Source: Nephrocerus scutellatus (Eukaryota > Arthropoda > Insecta > Diptera > Pipunculidae). From it: a DNA stretch of 64,000 bases. Every line of letters starts with the position of its first letter. Within the stretch, counting starts at the first letter, position 1. A program made the position numbers and the translations under genes. A model generated the notes under the pieces. It did not search any database and was not told where the DNA came from. It saw only the letters and a list, made by a program, of their open reading frames with translations. Below are positions 1 through 10,906 of this stretch, one piece after another. The stretch lies in contig OX352761.1 of NCBI GenBank assembly GCA_947095585.1, forward strand, positions 79,549,267 through 79,613,266, written 5' to 3'.

Positions 1-300
1 ATAGTAAAATGAAAAGATAATAAATGAAAAGATAACAAAATAATAAAATGAAAAGATAATAAAAGATAATAAAATGAAATGAAAAGATAATTAAATAATA
101 AAGTAATAAAATTATAAAATGATAAAATGAAAAGATAACAAAATAATAAAATGAAAAAATAATACAAATGAAAAGTTAACAAAATGAAAAGATAACAGAA
201 TAATAAAATGAAAAGATAAAAAATTAAAAGACAACAAAATAATAAAATAATAAAAAAATAAAATAATAAAATAATAAAATAATAAAGTAATAAAATAATA
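1..300. repeat. A-rich octamer satellite, left edge of window
   Basis: Tandem octamers AAAATAAT, AAAATGAA and AAGATAAC, plus single-base variants, run in an 8-bp register; three of them make a 24-bp unit. The plus strand is almost free of C and very rich in A. Because 24 is a multiple of 3 and the plus strand lacks TTA, CTA and TCA, all three minus-strand frames read open as aromatic octapeptide repeats (LSFHFIIL and its shifted forms); these are not taken as genes. The array continues beyond the left edge. Confidence 0.95.
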
Positions 301-625
301 CAGTAATAACAGGAGGACAAGTAGATGAAGCCATGGGATAATCATGTTTTGGATTATCACGTTCACGATCACGTTTCGAGTATAAAGTTGTCATAACATG
401 TATTAGAGTTAATTTGATGTATAAAATAAAGTTGATGTTATTGATAATTTCGAGTAGGGAGTGAAATATTATGAATGGAAACAAGGAGATTTCAAAATGA
501 TGAGCATATCCTATTTTTTGACATAATATCAAAGGAAAACAGAGCGAATATTCAGTAATATGAATTCGTCCTAAATTAAATGTCAAATTATTGTTGAAGT
601 AAAATGTCAAATTGAAAAAGAATGT
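301..625 (+). repeat. alpha block, copy 1
   Basis: Starts with CAGTAATAACAGGAGGACAAG-like sequence just after the octamer array and ends in AAAAAGAATGT, where it is fused directly to the 3' part of a gamma block. The end of alpha (with its GTAAGT donor), all of beta and the 5' half of gamma are missing here. The same fusion recurs at 21732. Confidence 0.85.
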
Positions 626-726
626 AACATCCCGGTTGGCAGGTTAAGGATTGTGTGGACGGTACTTCTGCAATTATCCTAGCCGAAACAAACGAAATTT
701 TAGACAACATGTGGTTATATAATGAA
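626..726 (+). repeat. gamma block, 3' part only (copy 1)
   Basis: Begins at AACATCCCGGTTGGCAGG and ends at the usual AATGAATAATAAA exit into satellite. It is GC-richer than its surroundings. No function recognised. Confidence 0.85.
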
Positions 727-916
727 TAATAAAATAATAAAATGAAAAGATAACAAAAAAATATAACAAAAAGCTAAATAATAAAATAATAAAATGAAAA
801 GATAATAAAATGAAAAGTTAATAAAAGGAAAAATATAACAAAATGATAAACTTATAAAATAATAAAATGAAAAGATAACAAAATAATAAAATAATAAAAT
901 CAAAAGATAAAAAAAC
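727..916. repeat. Octamer satellite
   Basis: Short octamer stretch with the variant AACAAAAAAATATAAC that recurs next to gamma blocks throughout the array. Confidence 0.9.
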
Positions 917-1770
917 AACCCATAAAAATTAAAATTTTTCATCTAAATTCTCTAATCGCAGAAATTGATCCTCGAGCCTCGATCCTGGGCCATTTTTTTT
1001 TATTGTAGGAGAAAATCATCGAAACAGACATTTGACATCAGATGTTAAAATTGAAAATGCTCAGATCATTTTATTCTGAGCACGTAGAGCACGCTCATAC
1101 TCTGAGCAAATAAGAAATACGGGCAGTTATCTTGAGAACTCTTTGACTGCTCTGAACTAATTTATGAAAACGCGAAATGACAGAATATTGTGAAAACTTG
1201 TTGTTCTATCTGTAAGTTGATATCGACAACAAAAAAAACGACATCAATAAAAATACAATTCAGTAAAAAAAAAATGTAAGTTGAAGTAAGATTAAAACAT
1301 GTATGTCTCGTTTCATTTGCTGGGTTCATTTGTGCGTGAGCTAAGATTTCTCTCTCTCTCTCCACCACCAAAACCATGCAGCGCAGCCGACTGCGCAGCA
1401 CACACCGCACACAGTCCATAAAGGGCGTCGAATATCTGATGCCAGTATAGATATTTAAAAAATGTATAAGGGCCTTGCGGCCGAACCCGGGACCCGATCA
1501 CTACCAAATTTTCGAAAAAGTATTGTTTATTGGGTATACATATGTGTGTAAAATTTGAAGAAAATCGGGTAAATTTTTTAAAATTTTTGTTTGGGAGCCC
1601 CCCGACCCCGCAGCCCGAGGGGCCTCAAAATTTAATAGAAAGTGTTGTCATGTGTGCAAAATTTCAATAAAATCGGGCCATGGGAAGTGGGTTAAAAATT
1701 GATCGCAAGAATCCACGACAGACGACCGACGACCGACGACCCACGGGCAAGTGAAGTTAATATAGAGAAT
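917..1770. other. Non-satellite island, probable transposon remnant
   Basis: This sequence is not octamer satellite and is not repeated in the window. It contains a CT microsatellite near 1350, GC-rich palindromic stretches around 1378-1400, a segment with GGGAGCCCCCCGACCCCG at about 1593, and a short tandem tail of GACGACC-type units near 1725-1745 just before satellite resumes. A microsatellite tail at one edge is typical of non-LTR or SINE-like insertions, but I see no coding domain, terminal repeat or target duplication. Its identity is open. Confidence 0.5.
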
Positions 1771-3230
1771 TTAAAAATGAAAAGATAACAAAATAATAAA
1801 ATAGTAATATGAAAAGATAATAAATGAAAAGATAACAAAATAATAAAATGAAAAGATAATAAAATGAAATGAAAAGATAATAAAATAATAAAGTAATAAA
1901 ATAATAAAATAATAATATGATAAAATGAAAAGATAACAAAATAATAAAATGAAAAGATAAAAAGATAATAAAATAATGAATAAAAAAATGAAAAGTAAAA
2001 TAATAAAATGAAAATATAAAAAATTAAAAGATAACAAAATAATAAAATAATAAAATGAAAAGATAACAAAATAATAAAATGAAAAGATAACAAAAAAATA
2101 TAACAAAAACTAAATAATAAAATAATAAAATGAAAAGATAATAAAATGAAACGATAACAAAAATATAATAATAAAATAATAAAATGAAGAGATAACAAAA
2201 TAAACTAAAGGGATAACAAACAAAAAAAAAATAAAATAATAAAATGAAGAGATAAAAAATTAAGAGATAACAAAATAATAAAATAGTAAAATGAAAAGAT
2301 AATAAATGAAAAGATAACAAAATAATAAAATGAAAAGATAATAAAATAATAAAATAATAAAGTAATAAAATAATAAAATGATAAAATGAAAAGATAAAAA
2401 AATAATAAAATGAAAAGATAATAAAATTAAAAGAAAACAAAATAATAAAATGAAAAGATAATAAAAGATAATAAAATGAAATGAAAAGATAATAAAATAA
2501 TAAAATTAAATAATAAAGTAGTAAAATAATAAAATAATAAAACGAAAAGATAACAAAATAAAATAAAAAGATAACAAAATAATAAAATAATAAAATGAAA
2601 AGATAATAAAATGATAGCAAAATAATAAAATAATAAAATGAAAATATAACAAAAAACTAAATAATAAAATAATAAACTAATAAAATGAAAAGATAAAATG
2701 AAACGATAACAAAAATATAATAATAAAATAATGAAATGAAGAGATAACAAAATAAAATAAAGGGATAACAAAAAAATAAAATGAAAAGATAATAAAATGA
2801 AAAGTTAACAAAAGGAAAAATATAACAAAATGATAAACTTATAAAATAATAAAATGAAAAGATAAAAAAATAATAAAATAATAAAATGAAAAAAAAAATT
2901 TAAAAGATAATAAAATAATAAAATAGTAATATGAAAAGATAATAAAAGATAATAAAATGAAATGAAAAGATAAAAAAATAATAAAATAATAAAGTAATAA
3001 AATAATAAATTGAAAAGATAACAAAATAATAAAAAAATAAAACGAAAAGATAACAAAATAAAATAAAAAGATTAAAAATAAAAAAAAATTAAAAAAATTA
3101 CAAAATAATAAAATGAAAAGATAATACAAATGAAAAGTTAACAAAATTAAAAGATAGCAAAATAATAAAATGAAAAGATAAAAAATTAAAAGACAACAAA
3201 ATAATAAAATAATAAAGTAATAAAATAATA
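1771..3230. repeat. Octamer satellite
   Basis: Mixed 24-bp units with local rearrangements. Variant stretches (AAAATGATAAACTTAT, TAAAGGGATAACAA, AAGGAAAAATATAAC) occur in the same order in later arrays, so the array evolved by duplicating long segments rather than single octamers. Confidence 0.95.
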
Positions 3231-3590
3231 CAGTAATAACAGGAGGACAAGTAGATGAAGCCATGGGATAATCATGTTTTGGATTATCACGTTCACGATC
3301 ACGTTTCGAGTATAAAGTTGTCATAACATGTATTAGAGTTAATTTGATGTATAAAATAAAGTTTATGTTATTGATAATTTCGAGTAGGGAGCGATATATT
3401 ATGAATGGAAACAAGGAGATTTCAAAATTATGATCATGTCCTATTTTTTGACATAATATCAAAGGGAAACAGAGCGAATATTCAGTAATATGAATTCGTC
3501 CTAAATTAAATGTCAATGTGAAGTAAAATGTCAAATTGAAAAAGAATGTTATAAGATGTATGTAATTAAAGAAATTAGTTTATGAAAAAG
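3231..3590 (+). repeat. alpha block, copy 2
   Basis: Full-length alpha that includes an inner part (GATGAAGCCATGGG to the TTTCGAGTATAAAG segment) missing from the short alpha copies of the A and B units. The putative donor that reads GTAAGT in other copies is GTAATT here (about 3562), so this copy would be weakened if the site is used. Confidence 0.85.
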
Positions 3591-4416
3591 TATGATATAC
3601 GACTAATATTCTAATAATTTTATTTTGTGATTTTAGGTTAAGGTGTTAGAGATTTGCTGGTAAATGGATTTCGAGTTGTGAAGGGTAAGTGAAGCTAAGC
3701 AAATAGAAATACTAGAGAGTGTGAGTATAAGTTTATATCTAAAATTTGAATAATTACAGTTTCAGTAGGCTTAGAAGGAGCAATTAGACATAAGTGGAGT
3801 CATGGTGTGTGGGACCGGCAGTATGCAGAGGGTGTGAACTGAGTGAGTATTGAAAGAGAGATGATCAACAAATAAACATGGGTGAATATTCTTATTTGTT
3901 TTAGCTGCTAAATCTTTGCGAGATATAGTGTATCCAGGGTGTGAGTGATGTAGCAGGAAGTGTTAGGAGAGTCGTGTGTTTGAGTGGACCTTTGGGGAGG
4001 AATTAGAAAGCTGCGGTGAAGTGTTTCTGGTAGGGTGAGTATACATCAAATAGGTAAAAATTGGTGTATGAATTATTGTTGATATTTTTATAAATAGGAT
4101 GCTGAATAAACACAACGGATGGTTGAACTATATGGAAGAAAGGAGATAGACACAGAGTCACGGTGCTGTGTAGAAGGACGGAGATAAACATGGAGTCGCG
4201 GTGCTATGAACAGGTTCTGTAAGGAACCAGGAAGCTTCCGTGGAAACTTTGAGGAACTGTGAGTTAGTTCTTTTTGAACCAGGAAAATAATAAATTAGAT
4301 GATAAGGTAAGAACAAGTTCTTTTAAGAGCTGAATATGAGAATTTGAGCTGGATAAAAAAGAAAAAGTAAGAACAAGCTCTTTTAAGAGCTAGATAAGAA
4401 TCGGTTCTTATAATGA
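3591..4416 (+). repeat. beta block, copy 1 (intron-like structure)
   Basis: Contains the acceptor near 3635 (TTTTGTGATTTTAG), donor AAGGGTAAGTG near 3684, acceptor TTACAGTTTCAG, donor CTGAGTGAGT near 3841, acceptor TTTGTTTTAG near 3900, donor GTAGGGTGAGT at 4035 and acceptor TAAATAG ending at 4097. Every spacer is about 60-90 nt. The proposed second exon has stops in all frames, so a protein is unlikely. The 3' part carries short inverted repeats, including AGCTCTTTTAAGAGCT. Confidence 0.7.
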
Positions 4417-4539
4417 GTTTTTTTTATAAACGTAGTACGAGGTTGGGTCCTGGATGTGTGTTGCGGAAAGAAATGCATTTCCAGTAAGGAAATCCATATA
4501 CCCGCATCGACGGTTAGCCATCCTACAGAAGACCTATAT
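4417..4539 (+). repeat. gamma block, 5' part only (copy 2)
   Basis: Starts with a T-run then ATAAACGTAGTACGAGG and breaks off after GACCTATAT, running directly into an octamer array. It lacks the 3' half found in other copies. Confidence 0.85.
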
Positions 4540-4737
4540 ATATATAAATAATAAAATAATAAAATAATAAAATAATAAAATTATAAAATTATAAAATAAT
4601 AAAATAATAAAATAATAAAATGATAAAATAATAAAATAATAAAGTAATAAAATAATAAAATAATAAAATAATAAAATAATAAAATAATAAAATAATAAAA
4701 TAATAAAATAATAAAATAATAAATTAATAAAATAATA
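4540..4737. repeat. Pure AATAAAAT octamer array
   Basis: Nearly perfect 8-bp repeat without the AAGATAAC variant. Pure arrays of this type directly precede the short alpha copies at 4738, 6586, 9364, 12019 and 13843. Length differs between copies by whole octamers; for example the array before 9364 is one octamer longer than that before 6586. Confidence 0.95.
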
Positions 4738-5035
4738 CAGTAATAATAGGAGGACAAGTAGATAAAGCTTGAAGAGTTAATTTGATGTATAAAATAAAGT
4801 TGATGTTATTGATAATTTCGAGTAGGGAGTGAAAATTTATGAATGGAAACAAGGAGATTTCAAAATTATGAGCATGTCCTATTTTTTGACATAATATCAA
4901 AGGGAAGCAGAGCGAATATTCAGTAATATGAATTCGTCCTAAATTAAATATCAAATTATTGTTGAAGTAAAATGTCAAATTGAAAAAGAATGTTATAAGA
5001 TGTATGTAAGTAAAGAAATTAGTGTATGAAAAAGT
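4738..5035 (+). repeat. alpha block, copy 3 (A unit)
   Basis: Short alpha form that goes from the GGAGGACAAG segment straight to TTGAAGAGTTAATTTGATG. It ends by fusing to gamma within the shared hexamer AAAGTA at 5030-5035, so beta is absent. The putative donor GTAAGT is present but would have no beta acceptors downstream. Confidence 0.85.
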
Positions 5036-5245
5036 AATGCATTTCCAGTAAGGAAATCCATATACCCGCATCGACGGTTAGCCATCCTACAGAAGACCTA
5101 TATGTCCACAAATCCCCCCAACTAATCGAAATGCATAAAGGGTAACATCCCGGTTGGCAGGTTAAGGATTGTGTGGACGGTACTTCTGCAATTATCCTAG
5201 CCGAAACAAACGAAATTTTAGGCAACATGTGGTTAGATAATGAAT
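5036..5245 (+). repeat. gamma block, copy 3 (5'-trimmed)
   Basis: Starts at ATGCATTTCCAGTAAGG after the AAAGTA fusion and continues to the normal exit into satellite. Confidence 0.85.
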
Positions 5246-5340
5246 AATAAAATAATAAAATGAAAAGATAACAAAATAATGAATAAAAAAATGAATAGTA
5301 AAATAATAAAATGAAAAGATAACAAAAAAATATAACAAAA
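5246..5340. repeat. Octamer satellite spacer between gamma copies
   Basis: Short spacer between the paired gamma blocks. It carries the AATGAATAAAAAAATGAATAG-type variant that marks this position in every unit. Confidence 0.9.
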
Positions 5341-5605
5341 GTTTTTTTCATAAAGGTAGTACGAGGTTGGGTCCTGGATGTGTGTTGCGGAAAGTAATGC
5401 ATTTCCAGTAAGGAAATCCATATACCCGCATCGACGGTTAGCCATCCTACAGAAGACCTATATGTCCACAAATCCCCCCAACCAATCGAAATGCATAAAG
5501 GGTAACATCCCGGTTGGCAGGTTAAGGATTGTGTGGACGGTACTTCTGCAATTATCCTAGCCGAAACAAACGAAATTTTAGGCAACATGTGGTTAGATAA
5601 TGAAT
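5341..5605 (+). repeat. gamma block, copy 4 (complete)
   Basis: Complete gamma of about 265 bp from the T-run to TTAGATAATGAATAA. One plus-strand frame (codons GTA GTA CGA from about 5356) is interrupted only by two TAA codons; the rest reads as ordinary-looking residues such as DGTSAIIL near the 3' end. A 60-residue plus-strand ORF in another frame (5378-5560) is also shared by copies. No domain recognised. Confidence 0.85.
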
Positions 5606-6585
5606 AATAAACTAATAAAATGAAAAGATAAAAAGATAACAAAATAATGAATAAAAAAATGAATAGTAAAATAATAAAATGAAAAGATAAAAAATTAAAA
5701 GATAACAAAATAATAAAATAATAAAATGAAAAGATAGCAAAATAATAAAATAATAAAATGAAAAGATAACAAAAAAATATAACAAAAAACAAAATAATAA
5801 AATAATAAACTAATAAAATGAAAAGATAATAAAATGAAACGATAACAAAAATATAATAATAAAATAATAAAATGAAGAGATAAAAAATAAAATAAAGGGA
5901 TAACAAACAAAAAAAAAAATAAAATAATAAAATGAAGAGATAAAAAATGAAGAGATAACAAAATAATAAAATAGTAAAATGAAAAGATAATAAATGAAAA
6001 GATAACAAAATAATAAAATGAAAATATAATAAAATGAAAAGTTAACAAAAGGAAAACTATAACAAAATGATAAACTTATAAAATAATAAAATGAAAAGAT
6101 AACAAAAAAATAAAATAAAATAATAAAATGAAAAGATCAAAAATGAAAAGATAACAAAATAATAAAATAGTAAAATGAAAAGATAACAAAATAATAAAAT
6201 GAAAAGATAATAAAAGATAATAAAATGAAATGAAAAGATAATAAAATAATAAAGTAATAAAATAATGAAATGATAAAATGAAAAGATAACAAAATAATAA
6301 AATAATAAAATGAAAAGACAATAAAATTAAAAGAAAACAAAATAAAAAAATAATAAAATGAAAAGATAATACAAATGAAAAGTTAACAAAATGAAAACAT
6401 AACAAAATAATAAAATAAAATAATAAAATACCAAAATAATAAAATAATAAAATAATAAAATAATAAAATAATAAAATAATAAAATAATAAAATAATAAAA
6501 TAATAAAATAATAAAATAATAAAATAATAAAATAATAAAATAATAAAATAATAAAATAATAAAATAATAAAGTAATAAAATAATA
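5606..6585. repeat. Octamer satellite, ending in pure array
   Basis: 24-bp mixed units to about 6420, then a pure AATAAAAT array to 6585. Confidence 0.95.
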
Positions 6586-6891
6586 CAGTAATAATAGGAG
6601 GACAAGTAGATAAAGCTTGAAGCTTGAAGAGTTAATTTGATGTATAAAATAAAGTTGATGTTATTGATAATTTCGAGTAGGGAGTGAAAAATTATGAATG
6701 GAAACAAGGAGATTTCAAAATTATGAGCATGTCCTATTTTTTGACATAATATCAAAGGGAAACAGAGCGAATATTCAGTAATATGAATTCGTCCTAAATT
6801 AAATGTCAAATTATTGTTGAAGTAAAATGTCAAATTGAAAAAGAATGTTATAAGATGTATGTAAGTAAAGAAATTAGTGTATGAAAAAGTA
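6586..6891 (+). repeat. alpha block, copy 4
   Basis: Short alpha form with intact donor GTAAGT at 6861, followed directly by beta, so the first intron-like segment would be 6861-6935 (75 nt). Confidence 0.85.
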
Positions 6892-7740
6892 TGATATACG
6901 GCTAATATTCTAATAATTTTATTTTGTGATTTTAGGTTAAGAAGGTGTTAGAGATTTGCTGGTAAATGGATTTCGAGTTGTGAAGGGTAAGTGAAGCTAA
7001 GCAAATAGAAATACTAGAGAGTGTGAGTATAAGTTTATATCTAAAATTTGAATAATTACAGTTTCAGTAGGCTTAGGAGGAGCAATTAGACATAAGTGGA
7101 GTCATGGTGTGTGGGACCGGCAGGATGCAGAGGGTGTGAACTGAGTGAGTATTGAAAGAGAGATAATCAACAAATAAACATGGGTGAATATTCTTATTTG
7201 TTTTAGCTGCTAAATCTTTGCGAGATATAGTGTATCCAGGGTGTGAGTGATGTAGCAGGAAGTGTTAGGAGAGTCGTGTGTTTGAGTGGACCTTTGGGGA
7301 GGAATTAGAAAGCTGCGGTGAAGTGTTTCTGGTAGGGTAAGTATACATCAAATAGGTAAAAATTGGTGTATGAATTATTGTTGATATTTTTATAAATAGG
7401 ATGCTGAATAAACACAACGGATGGTTGAACTATATGGAAGAAAGGAGATAGACACGGAGTCACGGTGTTGTGTAGAAGGACGGAGATAAACATGGAGTCG
7501 CGGTGCTATGAACAGGTTCTGTAAGGAACCAGGAAGCTTCCGTGGAAACTTTGAGGAACTGTGAGTTAGTTATTTTTGAACCAGGAAAATAATAAATGAG
7601 ATGATAAAGTAAGAACAAGTTCTTTTAAGAGCTTAATATGAGTGAAAAAGTAAGAACAGGTTCTTTTGAGAGCTGGATAAAAAAGAAAAAGTAAGAACAA
7701 GCTCTTTTAAGAGCTAGATAAGAATCGGTTCTTATAATGA
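6892..7740 (+). repeat. beta block, copy 2 (best intron-exon layout)
   Basis: With the alpha donor, four intron-like segments can be placed: 6861-6935 (75 nt), 6987 to 7061 or 7067 (75-81 nt), 7145-7206 (62 nt) and 7337-7399 (63 nt). All begin GTAAGT or GTGAGT and end AG. The inferred exons contain stops in every frame, so a spliced non-coding RNA is the simplest reading. The end (about 7609-7740) holds three tandem inverted-repeat motifs such as AAGAACAAGTTCTT and AGCTCTTTTAAGAGCT, which could form RNA hairpins. No promoter or polyadenylation site was assigned. Confidence 0.65.
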
Positions 7741-8004
7741 GTTTTTTTTATAAACGTAGTACGAGGTTGGGTCCTGGATGTGTGTGCGGAAAGTAATGCA
7801 ATTCCAGTAAGGAAATCCATATACCCGCATCGACGGTTAGCCATCCTACAGAAGACCTATATGTCCACAAATCCCCCCAACCAATCGAAATGCATAAAGG
7901 GTAACATCCCGGTTGGCAGGTTAAGGATTGTGTGGACGGTACTTCTGCAATTATCCTAGCCGAAACAAACGAAATTTTAGGCAACATGTGGTTAGATAAT
8001 GAAT
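7741..8004 (+). repeat. gamma block, copy 5 (complete)
   Basis: Follows beta directly. Has TGTGTGCGG in place of TGTGTTGCGG (one base shorter) and AATGCAATTCC, features shared with the other post-beta copies at 10519 and 14996. Confidence 0.85.
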
Positions 8005-8128
8005 AATAAAATAATAAAATGAAAAGATAAGAAGATAACAAAATAATGAATAAAAAAATAGTAAAATAATAAAATGAAAAGATAACAAAATAATAAAATG
8101 AAAAGATAACAAAAAAAATATCACAAAA
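8005..8128. repeat. Octamer satellite spacer
   Basis: Spacer between paired gamma blocks, with a GATAAGAAGATAAC variant shared with 10784-10906 and 15261-15383. Confidence 0.9.
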
Positions 8129-8394
8129 GTTTTTTTTATAAACGTAGTACGAGGTTGGGACCTGGATGTGTGTTGCGGAAAGTAATGCATTTCCAGTAAG
8201 GATATCCATATACCCGCATCGACGGTTAGCCATCCTACAGAAGACCTATATGTCCACAAATCCCCCCAACCAATCGAAATGCATAAAGGGTTACATCCCG
8301 GTTGGCAGGTTAATGATTGTGTGGACGGTACTTCTGCAATTATCCTAGACGAAACAAACGAAATTTTAGGCAACATAGGGTTAGATAATGAATA
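8129..8394 (+). repeat. gamma block, copy 6 (second subtype)
   Basis: Second-subtype gamma: GGGTTACATCCC replaces GGGTAACATCCC, which changes an in-frame TAA to TTA in the longest plus-strand reading. It also has GGATATCC for GGAAATCC and AACATAGGG for AACATGTGG. The same subtype is at 10907, 15384 and 18477. Confidence 0.85.
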
Positions 8395-9363
8395 ATAAAA
8401 TAATAAAATGAAAAGATACTAAAATGAAAAGATAGCAAAATAATAAAATGAAAAGATAATAAAATGAAACGATAACAAAAATATAATAATAAAATAATAA
8501 AATGAAGAGATAAAAAATAAAATAAAGGGATAACAAAAAAATAAAATGAAAAGATAATAAAATGAAAAGTTAACAAAAGGAAAACTATAACAAAATGATA
8601 AACTTATAAAATAATAAAATGAAAAGATAACAAAAAAATAAAATAAAATAATAAAATGAAAAGATCAAAAATGAAAAGATAACAAAATAATAAAATAGTA
8701 AAATGAAAAGATAACAAAATAATAAAATGAAAAGATAACAAAATAATAAAATGAAAAGATAATAAAAGATAATAAAATGAAATGAAAAGATAATAAAATA
8801 ATAAAGTAATAAAATAATGAAATGATAAAATGAAAAGATAACAAAATAATAAAATAATAAAATGAAAAGACAATAAAATTAAAAGAAAACAAAATAATAA
8901 AATAATAAAATGAAAAGATAATACAAATGAAAAGTTAACAAAATGAAAAGATAACAAAATAATAAAATAAAAAAATAAAATAATAAAATAATAAAATAAT
9001 AAAATAAATAAATAATAAAATAATAAAATAATAAAATAATAAAATAATAAAATAATAAAAAAATAAAATAAAATAAAAAATGAAAAGACAATAAAATTAA
9101 AAGAAAACAAAATAAAAAAATAATAAAATGAAAAGATAATACAAATGAAAAGTTAACAAAATGAAAACATAACAAAATAATAAAATAAAATAATAAAATA
9201 CCAAAATAATAAAATAATAAAATAATAAAATAATAAAATAATAAAATAATAAAATAATAAAATAATAAAATAATAAAATAATAAAATAATAAAATAATAA
9301 AATAATAAAATAATAAAATAATAAAATAATAAAATAATAAAATAATAAAGTAATAAAATAATA
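8395..9363. repeat. Octamer satellite, ending in pure array
   Basis: Mixed 24-bp units and short AAATAAATAAAT interruptions near 9000, then a pure octamer array from about 9190. Confidence 0.95.
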
Positions 9364-9669
9364 CAGTAATAATAGGAGGACAAGTATATAAAGCTTGAAG
9401 CTTGAAGAGTTAATTTGATGTATAAAATAAAGTTGATGTTATTGATAATTTCGAGTAGGGAGTGAAAAATTATGAATGGAAACAAGGAGATTTCAAAATT
9501 ATGAGCATGTCCTATTTTTTGACATAATATCAAAGGGAAACAGAGCGAATATTCAGTAATATGAATTCGTCCTAAATTAAATGTCAAATTATTGTTGAAG
9601 TAAAATGTCAAATTGAAAAAGAATGTTATAAGATGTATGTAAGTAAAGAAATTAGTGTATGAAAAAGTA
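9364..9669 (+). repeat. alpha block, copy 5
   Basis: Duplicate of 6586-6891, differing at 9384 (T for G). The donor is intact. Confidence 0.85.
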
Positions 9670-10518
9670 TGATATACGGCTAATATTCTAATAATTTTAT
9701 TTTGTGATTTTAGGTTAAGAAGGTGTTAGAGATTTGCTGGTAAATGGATTTCGAGTTGTGAAGGGTAAGTGAAGCTAAGCAAATAGAAATACTAGAGAGT
9801 GTGAGTATAAGTTTATATCTAAAATTTGAATAATTACAGTTTCAGTAGGCTTAGGAGGAGCAATTAGACATAAGTGGAGTCATGGTGTGTGGGACCGGCA
9901 GGATGCAGAGGGTGTGAACTGAGTGAGTATTGAAAGAGAGATAATCAACAAATAAACATGGGTGAATATTCTTATTTGTTTTAGCTGCTAAATCTTTGCG
10001 AGATATAGTGTATCCAGGGTGTGAGTGATGTAGCAGGAAGTGTTAGGAGAGTCGTGTGTTTGAGTGGACCTTTGGGGAGGAATTAGAAAGCTGCGGTGAA
10101 GTGTTTCTGGTAGGGTAAGTATACATCAAATAGGTAAAAATTGGTGTATGAATTATTGTTGATATTTTTATAAATAGGATGCTGAATAAACACAACGGAT
10201 GGTTGAACTATATGGAAGAAAGGAGATAGACACGGAGTCACGGTGTTGTGTAGAAGGACGGAGATAAACATGGAGTCGCGGTGCTATGAACAGGTTCTGT
10301 AAGGAACCAGGAAGCTTCCGTGGAAACTTTGAGGAACTGTGAGTTAGTTATTTTTGAACCAGGAAAATAATAAATGAGATGATAAAGTAAGAACAAGTTC
10401 TTTTAAGAGCTTAATATGAGTGAAAAAGTAAGAACAGGTTCTTTTGAGAGCTGGATAAAAAAGAAAAAGTAAGAACAAGCTCTTTTAAGAGCTAGATAAG
10501 AATCGGTTCTTATAATGA
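9670..10518 (+). repeat. beta block, copy 3
   Basis: Duplicate of 6892-7740. All four intron-like segments are preserved at +2778. Confidence 0.7.
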
Positions 10519-10783
10519 GTTTTTTTTATAAACGTAGTACGAGGTTGGGTCCTGGATGTGTGTGCGGAAAGTAATGCAATTCCAGTAAGGAAATCCATAT
10601 ACCCGCATCGACGGTTAGCCATCCTACAGAAGACCTATATGTCCACAAATCCCCCCAACCAATCGAAATGCATAAAGGGTAACATCCCGGTTGGCAGGTT
10701 AAGGATTGTGTGGACGGTACTTCTGCAATTATCCTAGCCGAAACAAACGAAATTTTAGGCAACATGTGGTTAGATAATGAATA
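10519..10783 (+). repeat. gamma block, copy 7
   Basis: Duplicate of the gamma at 7741; first subtype. Confidence 0.85.
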
Positions 10784-10906
10784 ATAAAATAATAAAATGA
10801 AAAGATAAGAAGATAACAAAATAATGAATAAAAAAATAGTAAAATAATAAAATGAAAAGATAACAAAATAATAAAATGAAAAGATAACAAAAAAAATATC
10901 ACAAAA
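10784..10906. repeat. Octamer satellite spacer
   Basis: Duplicate of 8005-8128. Confidence 0.9.

Larger units (their letters stand above)
6311..9080. repeat. Higher-order B unit, first of tandem pair
   Basis: This about 2.77-kb segment (satellite, pure array, alpha, beta, gamma, spacer, gamma, satellite) is repeated almost base for base in the next 2.78 kb. The few differences I can see include 6606/9384, 8145/10921, a one-base deletion near 11203 and one extra octamer before 9364. Both copies share private variants, such as GATAATCAAC in beta where other copies read GATGATCAAC, so this is a recent tandem duplication. Confidence 0.9.

Noticed and set aside
1440..1500. tRNA-derived SINE promoter (B-box-like GGGTTCGGCC on the minus strand)
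   Set aside because: The match to the B box is partial and no A box lies at a suitable distance.
4200..4410. Heat-shock-element-like GAA/TTC inverted motifs in beta
   Set aside because: GAACAAGTTC has four bases between the GAA and TTC cores instead of two, and GGAAGCTTCC is not followed by a third unit in phase. Treated only as inverted repeats.
7305..7493. 62-residue minus-strand ORF repeated in beta copies
   Set aside because: It lies antisense to the intron-like unit, varies only as its host block does, and shows no motif. Repetition alone explains its recurrence.
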